Shown piece by piece: positions 1-8,533 of a DNA stretch of 64,000 bases. The number at the start of each line of letters is the position of its first letter. Position 1 is the stretch's first letter. The translations under genes and the position numbers were made by a program. Origin of the DNA: Oceanobacillus oncorhynchi (GTDB lineage: Bacteria > Bacillota > Bacilli > Bacillales > Amphibacillaceae); contig NZ_CDGG01000001.1 of assembly GCF_000821065.1 (NCBI RefSeq), positions 3,162,001-3,226,000 of the forward strand, in the 5' to 3' direction. Below the pieces are notes generated by a model. It worked only from the letters and a program-made list of their open reading frames with translations. It had not been told where the DNA came from and did no database searches.

Positions 1-1
1 C

Positions 2-460
2 AGCCTTGAAAAAAGCAGCGTGCCGCTTGAATTAGGAGCGGATGATGTTTATACATATACGGATTTTGATGAAAAAATAAAAGAAACAACAGATGGTAAA
101 GGTGTAGATATTATTTTTGATTCGCAGGCTGGAGAGATAACAGAAAGAAGTATGAAGGTTTTATCTCATTTTGGCAGGCTGGTTCATTTTGGGAATTCAT
201 CAGGCGGCATTGGAAATTTTAATACAAAGGACGTGCATGCGAGCTGCCGGTCTGTACTGGGATTCAGCTTAGGTACCACTAGAAAAGAAAGGCCGGAGAC
301 ATTGGAAGCCGTATCTCAAAATGTCCTTGAATTGATAAGGAGCGGAAAATTAGAAATAAAAGTCGGTGCAGTGTTTCTTCTTGAAAAAATAGCGGAAGCA
401 CATGATTTTATCAGCAGCAGGAAGAGTACCGGGAAAATATTGATTCATGTTTCTGATTGA
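2..460 (+). CDS. Zinc-type alcohol dehydrogenase / quinone oxidoreductase, C-terminal part
   Basis: C-terminal half of a medium-chain dehydrogenase/reductase; the frame is open to the window edge, so the start lies upstream. Visible are the end of the Rossmann fold (LGADDV), the DGKGVDIIFDS segment that in quinone oxidoreductases follows the NADP-binding loop, and the conserved GRLVHFGNSSG strand. The last third (LEIKVGAVFLLEKIAEAHDF, then GKILI) is the usual dimer and substrate end. It probably reduces quinones or enones with NADPH in the cytosol. Family assignment is firm; substrate unknown. Confidence 0.85.
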   Translation, partial: SLEKSSVPLELGADDVYTYTDFDEKIKETTDGKGVDIIFDSQAGEITERSMKVLSHFGRLVHFGNSSGGIGNFNTKDVHASCRSVLGFSLGTTRKERPETLEAVSQNVLELIRSGKLEIKVGAVFLLEKIAEAHDFISSRKSTGKILIHVSD

Positions 461-564
461 TGGGAATGCGATGAGGAGTAAGAGAAGAAATAATGTCTTA
501 ACTGGAAGAATGTAAGATTTTAATCATGTAGAAGCTACTATTGACGTCTATTGGAGGAAGCAGG

Positions 565-1366
565 ATGATACGAAAGCTGACAAAAGAGGATCATGCAAAA
601 GTAATGGAGTTAGTTGAGCCTAAGGCTGCAGAAAATTTGTTTATTATTCCGAGATATTGAAGCGTTTGGCTATGATTCAGATATTCAAGAAGTCTGGGGA
701 GAATGGAAACAGGAAGATTTAATCGCTGTTCTCCTGCGCTATTGTGAGAATTTCATTATTTACAGTGAAGGGGAATATGATGTAAAAGGGTTTACAGAGA
801 TAATTAACGACTATAAACAGCGGTGCAATGTGAGTGGTCTGAAACTGGCTGTCACCCCTTTGCTTAAACACATGGATAAAGTCATTCATGTACATAGAGA
901 AATGTATTATGCAGCTTGTGAAGAATTAAGCTACACAACGACTTTAGAACAAGCTGAGCAGGTAGAATATTTGCAGCCTGTTGATTATGAAGAGAACATC
1001 AAAATGCTGGAGTCTATTCCGGAATTTGCAGCAAGTAATATAACTGTTGAATCGAGGGAGCATGCAGAGAAAAATAAGACAGGACGCACCTATTTTATTC
1101 GTGATGAGGAAGGGACGATGGTTGCATCTGCATCGACGACCGCTGAAAATTCCCATTCTGCCATGATCGTTGCTGTTTGTACGCGCCCAGGGTATGAGCG
1201 TCAAGGCTATGCAACGAAGTGTATGGAGAAATTATGCACTGCATTATTAGCAGAGGGGAAGTCGCTTTGTCTTTTTTATGATAACCCTGCGGCTGGAAGC
1301 ATTTATAAACGAATGGGCTTTAAAGATATTGGGATGTGGACGATGATTCGTTATGAAGCGGAATAG
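565..1366 (+). pseudogene. GNAT acetyltransferase gene, frameshifted near its start
   Basis: A GCN5-related N-acetyltransferase of about 266 codons if restored. The natural start is the ATG at 565 behind GGAGGAAGCAGG. That frame reads MIRKLTKEDHAKVMELVEP and stops at 658-660. Removing one C of the CC at 649-650 joins it to the frame that runs to 1366 and restores an uninterrupted N-terminus (IIRDIEAFGYDSDIQEVWGE). The acetyl-CoA loop VCTRPGYERQGYATK and the closing YDNPAAGSIYKRMGF motif are intact. It is either a pseudogene or a one-base sequence error. Substrate not predictable. Confidence 0.75.
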
Positions 1367-1402
1367 GTTTTGCGATTTAATCAGAATAGGGGGCTGGTTC
1401 AT

Positions 1403-1774
1403 TTGAAGATTATTTCGTTTGAGCAAGAATCCGGTGTATCGATGGATTCAGAGACAACGAAATTTACTGCGCATCGTCTTTTATTTGATGCCGATGATAT
1501 AAGAATGAGTTATATGTATTTAAGAATAGAGGATAACATTCCTTTCCACGAAGCACAGGCGGATCAGCTTTTCATGATTGTATCTGGAGAAGGCTGGGTC
1601 TGCGGCGAGGAGGAGAACAAAATCCCTCTGACTGCCGGTAAAGCAGCATTTTGGGAAAAAGGAGCGCTTCATGCTGCAGGAACAGATTCTCAGATGACTG
1701 TTTTATGTGTGGAGGGGAAGCATTTAAACACAGAAAACATGCCTATATTAAAGAATGCTGTAACAGGTTATTAA
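1403..1774 (+). CDS. Small cupin-domain protein
   Basis: A 123-residue single cupin barrel. The TTG at 1403 is preferred over the TTG at 1370 because AGGGGG at 1388-1393 lies at good spacing before it. Around residues 45-85 the pattern is QADQLFMIVSGEGWVCGEE then GKAAFWEKGALHAAG, matching cupin motifs 1 and 2, but the usual metal-binding HxH is not clear; only the motif 2 His is obvious. It lies downstream of the acetyltransferase gene and before a terminator. Role unknown; possibly a small-molecule binding or stress protein. Confidence 0.6.
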   Translation: MKIISFEQESGVSMDSETTKFTAHRLLFDADDIRMSYMYLRIEDNIPFHEAQADQLFMIVSGEGWVCGEEENKIPLTAGKAAFWEKGALHAAGTDSQMTVLCVEGKHLNTENMPILKNAVTGY

Positions 1775-1791
1775 TTGATTATTTTTTCTAT

Positions 1792-1842
1792 ATAAAGGAG
1801 TATGCATTTTAAATTTCCTATGCACTCCTTTATTTGTTTTGG
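1792..1842 (+). terminator. Rho-independent terminator after the cupin gene
   Basis: AAAGGAGTATGCA pairs with TGCACTCCTTT (one bulge), followed by TTATTTGTTTT. Confidence 0.7.
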
Positions 1843-1922
1843 TGAAGATTTAGACAGGTGCACTTTTCAAACGACAAAAGAGTGATTATTATAATAAAGT
1901 AATAGCAATCATACAAAAGTGA

Positions 1923-2612
1923 GTGGTAAACGTGAATGAAGAGAAACGAATTTTAATTATTGAAGATGATCAGGAAATCAGCAAACTGCTGCAGGTAATT
2001 TTAACAAAAATGGGGATGGCGCCAGTTTCTGCTTATTCAGGGACAGAAGGTCTGCTGCAGCTGAAAAGCAATCCATTCGATTTGATTTTATTAGATTTGA
2101 TGCTGCCGGGGATAAGCGGCGAAGAATTTATTACCCAGGTCAGAGAGGAAAGCGCAATCCCCATTATTGTGATTTCCGCAAAGGTTGGAATAGAGGATAA
2201 AGTCCAAGTCTTGAAAATGGGAGCCGATGATTATATAACCAAGCCATTTCACCAGAAAGAAGTAGAAGCCCGTGTAGAGGTTCAGCTGCGAAAATCGATT
2301 GGCCAGCCCTCACAAAAAGACGAAAAGGTATGGCGTGGTCTGACTATCTTTCCTGAAAAGCTGTCTGTCACACTAGAGAACAAATCATTGCAGGTAACCA
2401 ATGCGGAGTTTGATATTTTGTTCTTATTTATGAGTCATCCGGAGCATGCTTTTTCTAAAAGAGAGATTTACGAAAAAATTTGGAAAGGCACGTATGTCGG
2501 GGATGATAATACCATTAGTGTCCATATCTCCAATCTGCGCAGAAAAATGGCTGAAGTCACACCTGAAGAGTATATCAGAACCATTTGGGGTGTCGGGTTC
2601 ATGCTGGTTTGA
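1923..2612 (+). CDS. OmpR-family response regulator
   Basis: A 229-residue winged-helix response regulator. The receiver domain (about residues 8-120) has the acidic pair IIEDD, the phospho-acceptor Asp in LILLDLMLPG, Ser in VISAK and Lys in YITKPF. The DNA-binding domain ends in TIWGVGFML. Starts GTG 1923 or GTG 1932 are both possible; no strong ribosome site separates them. It is followed at 2718 by an ABC exporter and then a kinase, the usual layout of a peptide-antibiotic sensing and export unit, so it probably controls that transporter. Confidence 0.9.
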   Translation: MVNVNEEKRILIIEDDQEISKLLQVILTKMGMAPVSAYSGTEGLLQLKSNPFDLILLDLMLPGISGEEFITQVREESAIPIIVISAKVGIEDKVQVLKMGADDYITKPFHQKEVEARVEVQLRKSIGQPSQKDEKVWRGLTIFPEKLSVTLENKSLQVTNAEFDILFLFMSHPEHAFSKREIYEKIWKGTYVGDDNTISVHISNLRRKMAEVTPEEYIRTIWGVGFMLV

Positions 2613-2717
2613 TTCTGTTCTGTCTTTCTTTATGAATTCTTTATGATTTGCTTAAAGGATTTTAATGGCTCTTGCGCTAAACTGGAAACAAGAAAATAGA
2701 GTGAAGGAGCCGAGAAA

Positions 2718-3635
2718 ATGAGTGCTGTTATTCAGACGTATACATTAACTAAGAAATTTAAGCAGGAAGAAGTCATTAAACCGCTTGATTTTTCTGTAGG
2801 AAAAGGAGAGATTTGTGCCTTAATTGGTAAAAATGGTGCTGGTAAATCGACTATTTTTAAAATGCTTGCAGGGCAGTTAACGCCGACAACGGGAGAAATT
2901 TACTTGTTTGGTAAGTCCGGCAAAGAAATGATGCAGGCGAAAAAAAGAATGGGATTTATGATAGAGACGCCGGTCTTTTTCCCGGATTTTACAGCAATTC
3001 AAAACCTGGAGTACTTCCGGATTCAAAGGGGAGTTGCGGAAAAGAAGCGGATATATGACGTATTGGAAATTGTCGGGCTGGCCAATCAAAAGAAGAAAAA
3101 ATTTAGAGAATACTCTATGGGGATGAAGCAGCGGCTGGGAATCGCGCTTTCTCTTTTAAGCAGCCCGGATTGTTTAGTGCTTGATGAACCAATTAATGGT
3201 TTAGATGCGGAAGGTATTACGGAAATTCGCAGGTTATTGATCCGGTTAAATCAAGAAAAGCAAATAACCATCTTGATTTCCAGCCATATTTTAACGGAAT
3301 TGCAGCTGTTGGCAACGCGGTTTGTATTTATCAAAAACGGGGTGATTGTCGAGGATGTAAGCAAGCAGCTTCTGGATGAAAAAAGCAGGAAACAAATCCA
3401 TTTAAAGGTGGATGACACAGCCAAGACAGCACAGCTATTAGAACGCACTTATGAGGATATCCAATATAAATCCCTTCCTGACCAGGTTATCACGATACAA
3501 AACCACATTGAGAAGGCTGGAGAAATAAACCGCCTTTTAATCAAAAATGATGTATTGGTGATGGAATTCCGGCTAGAAGCACTGAATTTAGAGGGATATT
3601 TCTTAGGTTTAGTGGAGGGGGGTGGCGAAAAATGA
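2718..3635 (+). CDS. ABC exporter ATP-binding protein (BcrA-like)
   Basis: A 305-residue ATPase of the drug/peptide exporter class. Walker A is GKNGAGKST (about residues 38-46), the signature is YSMGMKQRL, Walker B is CLVLDEPINGLD, and the switch His is in ISSH. The C-terminal ~80 residues form the extension typical of BcrA and lantibiotic-immunity ATPases. ATG at 2718 has GAAGGAG upstream. Its stop overlaps the start of the permease by 4 bp (ATGA), so the two are translationally coupled. The exported substrate is inferred to be an antimicrobial peptide or bacitracin-like compound. Confidence 0.9.
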   Translation: MSAVIQTYTLTKKFKQEEVIKPLDFSVGKGEICALIGKNGAGKSTIFKMLAGQLTPTTGEIYLFGKSGKEMMQAKKRMGFMIETPVFFPDFTAIQNLEYFRIQRGVAEKKRIYDVLEIVGLANQKKKKFREYSMGMKQRLGIALSLLSSPDCLVLDEPINGLDAEGITEIRRLLIRLNQEKQITILISSHILTELQLLATRFVFIKNGVIVEDVSKQLLDEKSRKQIHLKVDDTAKTAQLLERTYEDIQYKSLPDQVITIQNHIEKAGEINRLLIKNDVLVMEFRLEALNLEGYFLGLVEGGGEK

Positions 3636-4381
3636 TTAACTATTTGAAAAGTGAAAACTACCGTATATTGCATAGGAAAAGCTTATATCTCACTACTGCT
3701 ATCTTTTTTCTCCTAATTACAGGTGCTGCATTTTGTTTATATTTTTTTAGCAGTGTAGATGCAGATTTCCGTTACGGCACAAGCAGCTTTTTCTATTCGA
3801 ATGTCATTGGTATGGGGATACAAATAATTATTATCTCTTATTTGTATAATAGCATATTGACTGGTAAGGATATTATGCTGACAAAACAGGCAATTTCTTT
3901 CGGTATCTCTCGAAGCGTCATCTTCTGGTCAAAATTGCTTGTGACGCTAGGTTATTTTTTGTTGGTTTGTGCAGCAGGTTTACTTCTGATGATAGGATTA
4001 GGGCAGAGTCTTTTTGCGGAGGACCAAGGAGTAGTCAGCAATTTCTTCATTGCAAGCTTTAATATGCTGCCGATTGTGCTCAGCGGTTTTATTTTGATAC
4101 ATGCATTAAAAATGCTGAAAATCGCTGATATATATAATATCATTATTGTCGCAGTTATCTATATTTTTTTCGATGATGTGTTGCTCCTTATTTTCCGTCA
4201 GGTGAATGGATTAAATGAGTTATATACATTTGCTCCAGGTGCGTTATTGACGGATAATTTAATGCACTTTATGAATCAATCTGTACAATTGGATTATCGT
4301 TATTGGGTGACCGGTGCTGTCATTAGCATCATTGCTTTGTGGATAGGAGCGGGCAGATTTACGAAACAGGATATGGATTAA
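3632..4381 (+). CDS. ABC exporter permease, BcrB/ABC-2 type
   Basis: A 249-residue membrane protein with about six hydrophobic segments, starting after a short basic N-terminus (MINYLKSENYRILHRKS), as in ABC-2 permeases of bacitracin and lantibiotic-immunity exporters. It overlaps the ATPase gene by four bases, with GGAGGGGGG just upstream. Sequence identity with characterised permeases cannot be judged here; the assignment rests on hydropathy and on being coupled to the ATPase. Confidence 0.85.
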   Translation: MINYLKSENYRILHRKSLYLTTAIFFLLITGAAFCLYFFSSVDADFRYGTSSFFYSNVIGMGIQIIIISYLYNSILTGKDIMLTKQAISFGISRSVIFWSKLLVTLGYFLLVCAAGLLLMIGLGQSLFAEDQGVVSNFFIASFNMLPIVLSGFILIHALKMLKIADIYNIIIVAVIYIFFDDVLLLIFRQVNGLNELYTFAPGALLTDNLMHFMNQSVQLDYRYWVTGAVISIIALWIGAGRFTKQDMD

Positions 4382-4396
4382 GGAGGAGGGGTGACA

Positions 4397-5308
4397 GTGA
4401 GCAGCTGGTTGATTATTGTTATATTGAGTATATTATTAGTCGTTTGTATCAGCATGCTGCTGTTACTTTATTGGGATATCAGAAGGATAACCAGTCAGCT
4501 CAAAGGCATTAATGAGAACTTTGGCACAAACGAACTAATCCGTACAAATACACACAGCAGAGGTTTGCTCCGGTTTATTGAAAATATCAATCAGTTAATT
4601 CATCTATTTAAGCAGGATCAACAGCGTAAGCAAAGGAGAGAAGAAGCATTAAAGCAGGAAATCACCAATCTCTCACATGATTTAAGAACGCCGTTAACAT
4701 CAATAAAAGGATTTTCTGAATTGATGGCAGATCCCTCTTTGTCGGATGCAGAAAAAAAAGATTTTTTGGCTATTATTCAAAAGAAAATTGATCATTTAAC
4801 GATGATGGTGGATCAGTTTTATGAGCTTTCCCAAATAGAATCTTCGGACCAGAAATTCAGTATCCAGCAGGTATCTTTGAATCAGCTGGTAGTGGATACG
4901 ATGCTGCTGTTTTACCATGATTTTGAGAAAAATAAGCTGCAGATAGAAATAGACGAGACGGCTGTACCCCCCATTTTAGCAGATGAAAAAGCAGTCCATC
5001 GGATTATCAGTAATATTGTTCAAAATGCGTTACGATATGCGGAAAGTTATTTTACCATCAGGCTGGCAGAAGAAGAGGAATGTGTCAGGCTGGAAGCAGA
5101 AAATGATATCACCGTATTGGATGACAAAACGGAACTCCATCGGATTTTTGACCGGTCGTATCGGATGGACAGCAGCAGAGCTGGCGGACAGCTAGGATTA
5201 GGCTTGCATATTGTCAGGCAATTGGTTATGAAATTAGGTGGTCAGATAGACGCTAAGCTGGAGGATAATAAATTTCAGCTTGTTGTATTATTCAAGAAGT
5301 GGTCATAA
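4397..5308 (+). CDS. Sensor histidine kinase with a short N-terminal membrane anchor
   Basis: A kinase of about 303 residues. GTG 4397 is preferred over GTG 4391 because the AGGAGGAGGG at 4381-4390 needs some spacing. One strong membrane helix (WLIIVILSILLVVCISMLLLLY) is followed by a linker, the HisKA box NLSHDLRTPLTSIKGFSEL and an ATPase domain with N box IVQNALRYA and G box GGQLGLGLHIV. There is essentially no extracellular sensor, as in intramembrane-sensing kinases paired with ABC exporters, so the transporter itself may be part of the sensor. Partner of the regulator at 1923. Confidence 0.88.
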   Translation: MSSWLIIVILSILLVVCISMLLLLYWDIRRITSQLKGINENFGTNELIRTNTHSRGLLRFIENINQLIHLFKQDQQRKQRREEALKQEITNLSHDLRTPLTSIKGFSELMADPSLSDAEKKDFLAIIQKKIDHLTMMVDQFYELSQIESSDQKFSIQQVSLNQLVVDTMLLFYHDFEKNKLQIEIDETAVPPILADEKAVHRIISNIVQNALRYAESYFTIRLAEEEECVRLEAENDITVLDDKTELHRIFDRSYRMDSSRAGGQLGLGLHIVRQLVMKLGGQIDAKLEDNKFQLVVLFKKWS

Positions 5309-5409
5309 ATCGCATGGAATAAATAATCGCAGGGCGACTAGGGGCAATTCACAGATTTTCATAGAATGATTTCCCGGGTTTTCTTTAAAAAAGTATATAA
5401 CATGGGTGC

Positions 5410-5434
5410 TGCCACAGTATTTTGTACTGTGGCA
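5410..5434 (+). terminator. Perfect 10-bp hairpin downstream of the kinase gene
   Basis: TGCCACAGTA, a 5-nt loop and TACTGTGGCA. There is no T-run after it, so it may be a weak terminator or a transcript-stabilising hairpin. Confidence 0.4.
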
Positions 5435-5473
5435 TGTTAAATGGGCATTTATACCTTTTTTTCTCTTTCTCTC

Positions 5474-5502
5474 TAGTCAACCAGTTGTTCTCTCCGTATA
5501 AT
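5474..5502 (+). promoter_or_regulatory. Sigma-A-like promoter for the lipoprotein gene
   Basis: TAGTCA (5474-5479), a 17-bp spacer and a perfect TATAAT (5497-5502). This puts the transcript start near 5509 and rules out translation starts upstream of it. Confidence 0.55.
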
Positions 5503-5549
5503 ATATGTATAACGTTTACATTAAAAAAGAAGGGAGAGGGAGCTTTATT

Positions 5550-6896
5550 TTGAAAAATTATATCTTTGGAGCTGGATTCATTATTATTTTATTTTTAGCC
5601 GGGTGCTCCGAGCCTGAGGCTGCAGAGGTTTTGGAGGAAATGGAGCAGTTGGAGCAGGATATGACCTCGTTAGACGTGAAGTTTGAAGAAAATATCGAAG
5701 GCGAAACGTTATCGGGGAATGGCGTGTTTGACTTTGAAAAGGATATCGATTATTACAACCTGGGGAACTTTGCTCTGTATAGAGACAATAGTGACTTTTT
5801 GATGGAAACTGCTGAAGGGGAGGTCATGGAGAGCTTTGCAACAACAACCGCTGATCAGGAGGAACTCGAACATATCTTTAATAATCAATTAGGCAGGATG
5901 AAAATGCCATTTGCCTTTTTCGTATCCATAGACCCGGATATTCATAACAAATTTGATATGGAAGCAAGAGATGAAGATTATGTCCTTACATACAATGGGG
6001 ATGAAACAGATATCGAAGAGTTAGGCAGAGGAATCGCGGAACAAACACTCCGAATTACCGAGGGCTCGGAAAGAGTGGATTTTGACCCCGCCGATTTTGA
6101 CATTGATAAATTCACACTTGAAATGGTTATTGAAAAAGAGACCAATCATCTGCAGGAAATGGAACAGGAATTTACGTATACGTTTCATGATTTGACGAAT
6201 GATCAGAATTATTTGTATACATACTCTAATCATAATGATGCTGAACCAATTGAAATTCCGGCAGTCACTGTGACAGCAGAGGATACAGAGCCCGCAGATG
6301 CGGAAACAACAGATATAAGCGAGGAAGAGAGGGAAACACTGGAAACAGGAGCATCGGATTATTTGGATGCACTTATTCAGGCGACGGTCTTCCAGGATGC
6401 GGAAGCCTCTATCGAGCGTTTGCCAGACACTTATTCGGAAGAAGAGAAAACAACAGAAGCTGAGACACAGCGGGATATGTTCAAGGATATATATATCCAA
6501 AACACGGAACGAAATATGCAAGGGACCAATGTGACAGAACAAGAAATTATCGAATTAGCGGATGCTGTGATGTATGCATTGTCTACTGCGGATTATGAGA
6601 TTGTTGAAGCACAGGCGGAATCGGCAGATAGTATTATGGTTACGGTTTCCATAGAAGGAATCAGTGATACGTCCATTTATCAGGAAGTAGACCAGGAATT
6701 GCTTGAGCTTATTGAAAATGGTGACATTACACGTGAAGAAGTTGATTCGAAAACCATCGAGCTGTTGATTGAAAAATATAATGCCATCGATACGCTCCTG
6801 CCTCCTGTAGAGCTTACTGTCCATGTGATGCAAAATCCTGATGGCAGCTATGTCGTTATCGCGCAGGATCAATATTTAGCAGGATTTTTTCAATAA
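5550..6896 (+). CDS. Lipoprotein with DUF5105-like C-terminal domain
   Basis: About 448 residues. The TTG at 5550 has a proper ribosome site (GAAGGGAGAGGG) and lies downstream of the promoter. The N-terminus is a lipoprotein signal (KNYIFGAGFIIILFLAGCS), so the protein is anchored outside the membrane at Cys. Residues ~25-230 resemble the beta-rich DUF6612-type lipoprotein fold. After an acidic linker, residues ~265-448 (DYLDALIQATVFQDAEA ... NPDGSYVVIAQDQ) resemble DUF5105. No catalytic motif is visible. Function unknown. Confidence 0.75.
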   Translation: MKNYIFGAGFIIILFLAGCSEPEAAEVLEEMEQLEQDMTSLDVKFEENIEGETLSGNGVFDFEKDIDYYNLGNFALYRDNSDFLMETAEGEVMESFATTTADQEELEHIFNNQLGRMKMPFAFFVSIDPDIHNKFDMEARDEDYVLTYNGDETDIEELGRGIAEQTLRITEGSERVDFDPADFDIDKFTLEMVIEKETNHLQEMEQEFTYTFHDLTNDQNYLYTYSNHNDAEPIEIPAVTVTAEDTEPADAETTDISEEERETLETGASDYLDALIQATVFQDAEASIERLPDTYSEEEKTTEAETQRDMFKDIYIQNTERNMQGTNVTEQEIIELADAVMYALSTADYEIVEAQAESADSIMVTVSIEGISDTSIYQEVDQELLELIENGDITREEVDSKTIELLIEKYNAIDTLLPPVELTVHVMQNPDGSYVVIAQDQYLAGFFQ

Positions 6897-6921
6897 AGGA
6901 TAACGAATGCCTTAGTTGGGG

Positions 6922-6951
6922 CTGGGACTGCGATTACTCGCCCCATCAAAA
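6922..6951 (-). repeat. Dispersed hairpin element, copy A (GAGTAATCGCA loop)
   Basis: On the minus strand: TTTTGAT, stem GGGGC, invariant loop GAGTAATCGCA, stem GTCCC (one G-T pair), AG. It is one of five copies in this window (also 19238, 19299, 30805 and 30944). Confidence 0.75.
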
Positions 6952-7030
6952 CCGACTTGGTACCTAAAAATTTTTACTACATTGAAATTCTTCTTCGTTA
7001 AAATTTTATGCTTTCCTAACGTGTAAATAA

Positions 7031-7074
7031 AAGATAAGGCGGCTGGAATAGATACTTTCCAGCCGCCTTATCTT
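7031..7074. terminator. Bidirectional terminator between convergent lipoprotein genes
   Basis: A 17-bp perfect inverted repeat (AAGATAAGGCGGCTGGA and its complement) around a 10-nt loop. It sits between the gene ending at 6896 and the one ending at 7124. Confidence 0.8.
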
Positions 7075-7123
7075 TAATCGATATTATATTCAATCAGGCT
7101 TTCTGCAAGAATCCCCAATCGTC

Positions 7124-7879
7124 TTAATCAATAATATACATTTTTTCAATAATAGCTATAACATCTTCCTCTTCACCAGGCTCAATGGTGACCGTCTCGG
7201 TATTTTCAATCATCTCTCGCATATCTTCCTTTACCTCTTCTAAATCAACATCATCCGGACGAGGCATTCCTCCGTACCAGCGATTTCCATATGGAATGTC
7301 ATATACATTAATGGTACCGTCTCCATTTCCGCTATACGTAATCATGCCATCTGCGATACGGGAACCGGAGACCTGAATCACCTCTTCCGGGTAGCTGATA
7401 TCATTTTCTTCATCGTTGGGATCAAGCGGGGTGCCGGCTGGAATATGTTCGACGTATAGTTCATCGATATCTTGATTTGGCCCAAGCTGCAGCCAGACGC
7501 GGGCATACTCAATTTCTTCGGAAGAATAGTCCGATAATGCCTGATCGTTCCCCGCTTCTTCGTCTTCCGAAGAACTATCGTTACTTTCTTCCTCTTCAAC
7601 AGAGCTATCTTCCGAAGCATCTGTTTCTGCTTCATCACTTGACTGATCATCAGAGTCATTTTCGGAGGAATCTTCCGATGAGTTATCTGATTCTGAAGGG
7701 TCTTCTGATTCCTCTCCATCCGGTAAGTCTTCATCGTCTGCTGTACCCGGTTCTTCAGTAGTTTTATCTGTGGCAGAACCAGAGTTATCTTCATTATTTG
7801 TATTGTCTGAACAGGCAATAAGCAAAAAAATGAGAGGCAGCAGAAGACTGTAGCAGGAGAATTTTATATGTTTTTTCAT
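7124..7879 (-). CDS. Lipoprotein with long Ser/Asp/Glu-rich linker
   Basis: About 251 residues. ATG 7879 is chosen because AAGGAAGG lies 11 bases upstream; the longer TTG frame start at 7912 has no site. The signal peptide ends in the lipobox LIACS (KKHIKFSCYSLLLPLIFLLIACS). Residues ~25-120 are almost wholly S, D, E, T and N, an acidic low-complexity spacer. The C-terminal ~130 residues form a compact domain (YARVWLQLGPNQDIDELYV ... GNGDGTINVYDIPYGNRWYG) of unknown family. The acidic spacer probably carries this domain through the cell wall. Function unknown. Confidence 0.75.
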   Translation of the reverse strand: MKKHIKFSCYSLLLPLIFLLIACSDNTNNEDNSGSATDKTTEEPGTADDEDLPDGEESEDPSESDNSSEDSSENDSDDQSSDEAETDASEDSSVEEEESNDSSSEDEEAGNDQALSDYSSEEIEYARVWLQLGPNQDIDELYVEHIPAGTPLDPNDEENDISYPEEVIQVSGSRIADGMITYSGNGDGTINVYDIPYGNRWYGGMPRPDDVDLEEVKEDMREMIENTETVTIEPGEEEDVIAIIEKMYIID

Positions 7880-7912
7880 TTTTAGACTTTCCTTCCTTTT
7901 GTGTAATTTCAA

Positions 7913-8313
7913 TTCAATAAATAGGTAAGTATGTTAAATTAATCATAAAGTATTCTAGCCGGGTTGTAAAACTTCGATAGTCAAAGTAAATGGACATATA
8001 GAATTGTAAAAACTATTGGGAACGGGTTTGGCGACAGGAGCATAAAAAGAAATATTTGCACTAGAAAGAAATACGCAGGATTTTAACCAGGTACGGGCTT
8101 TGTTTTGAAGAAAAATACAGTGGCAGCAGAAGCGATAAAAAATGGAATCAGGCTGTGAAGGAATTTTTAAAGAAGATGTTTTCAGGCAGGGAAATGATGA
8201 AGATATAAAGCGGACAGGGCTTCTTTGACCCTCGTCTGTTTTTAGTATAATGGATAGCAACAAACATTTCCATATAAATATGAAAAAAGGGAAGCGGTTT
8301 TACAACTAGGCAA
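7913..8313. other. Intergenic region without a supportable gene
   Basis: No ORF here has a ribosome site or protein-like composition. The only element seen is a plus-strand promoter-like pair at 8225-8251. Confidence 0.5.
8225..8251 (+). promoter_or_regulatory. Promoter-like sequence
   Basis: TTGACC and TATAAT with a short 15-bp spacer. The only ORF after it is 19 codons and runs into the hairpin at 8321-8343, so it is either a short RNA promoter or chance. Confidence 0.3.
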
Positions 8314-8314
8314 C

Positions 8315-8343
8315 AAAAAAGCTGAGTCAACTGGTCACTCAGC
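8315..8343 (-). terminator. Terminator of the SASP-like gene
   Basis: On the minus strand GCTGAGT pairs with ACTCAGC around a 9-nt loop, followed by six U. Confidence 0.75.
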
Positions 8344-8358
8344 CCTTTCGTAAAGATG

Positions 8359-8508
8359 CTACCTTTTTCGTTTGTTTTTCTTATTGTCTAAGTTCAGAAA
8401 TTCACTATTTTCACTCGCAAACTCTGTATCATTGCCTGTCTTATTGTGTTTATTGCGATTATTTTGCTTTCCTTTATCCTTGTTGCGATTTTTATTTTGC
8501 TCAGACAT
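8359..8508 (-). CDS. 49-residue SASP-like protein with a GPR cleavage motif
   Basis: A short gene with a textbook ribosome site (CAGGAGGTG, six bases before ATG 8508) and its own terminator. The product is very hydrophilic: an N-terminal half rich in N, K, R and Q, then TEFASENSEF at residues 28-37, then a basic tail NKKNKRKR. TEFASE is the recognition sequence of the germination protease GPR in small acid-soluble spore proteins, and Asn/Gln-rich composition fits gamma-type SASPs. It is shorter than SspE (84 residues) and has only one motif. A spore-core storage or coat-associated role is inferred. Confidence 0.7.
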   Translation of the reverse strand: MSEQNKNRNKDKGKQNNRNKHNKTGNDTEFASENSEFLNLDNKKNKRKR

Positions 8509-8533
8509 GGGGGCACCTCCTGTAAGTAAATAT

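Noticed and set aside
1861-1895. TATAAT at 1890 as promoter of the first response regulator
   Set aside because: The -10 is perfect, but no acceptable -35 lies at 16-18 bp; not reported as a feature.
6021-6872. Long antisense ORFs across the DUF5105-like lipoprotein gene
   Set aside because: Cys/Phe/Ile-rich products without ribosome sites, mirroring a well-supported plus-strand lipoprotein gene.
7955-8330. Minus-strand ORFs of 60-102 codons between the lipoprotein and SASP-like genes
   Set aside because: No ribosome site, odd Ser/Cys/Phe composition, no recognisable motif.
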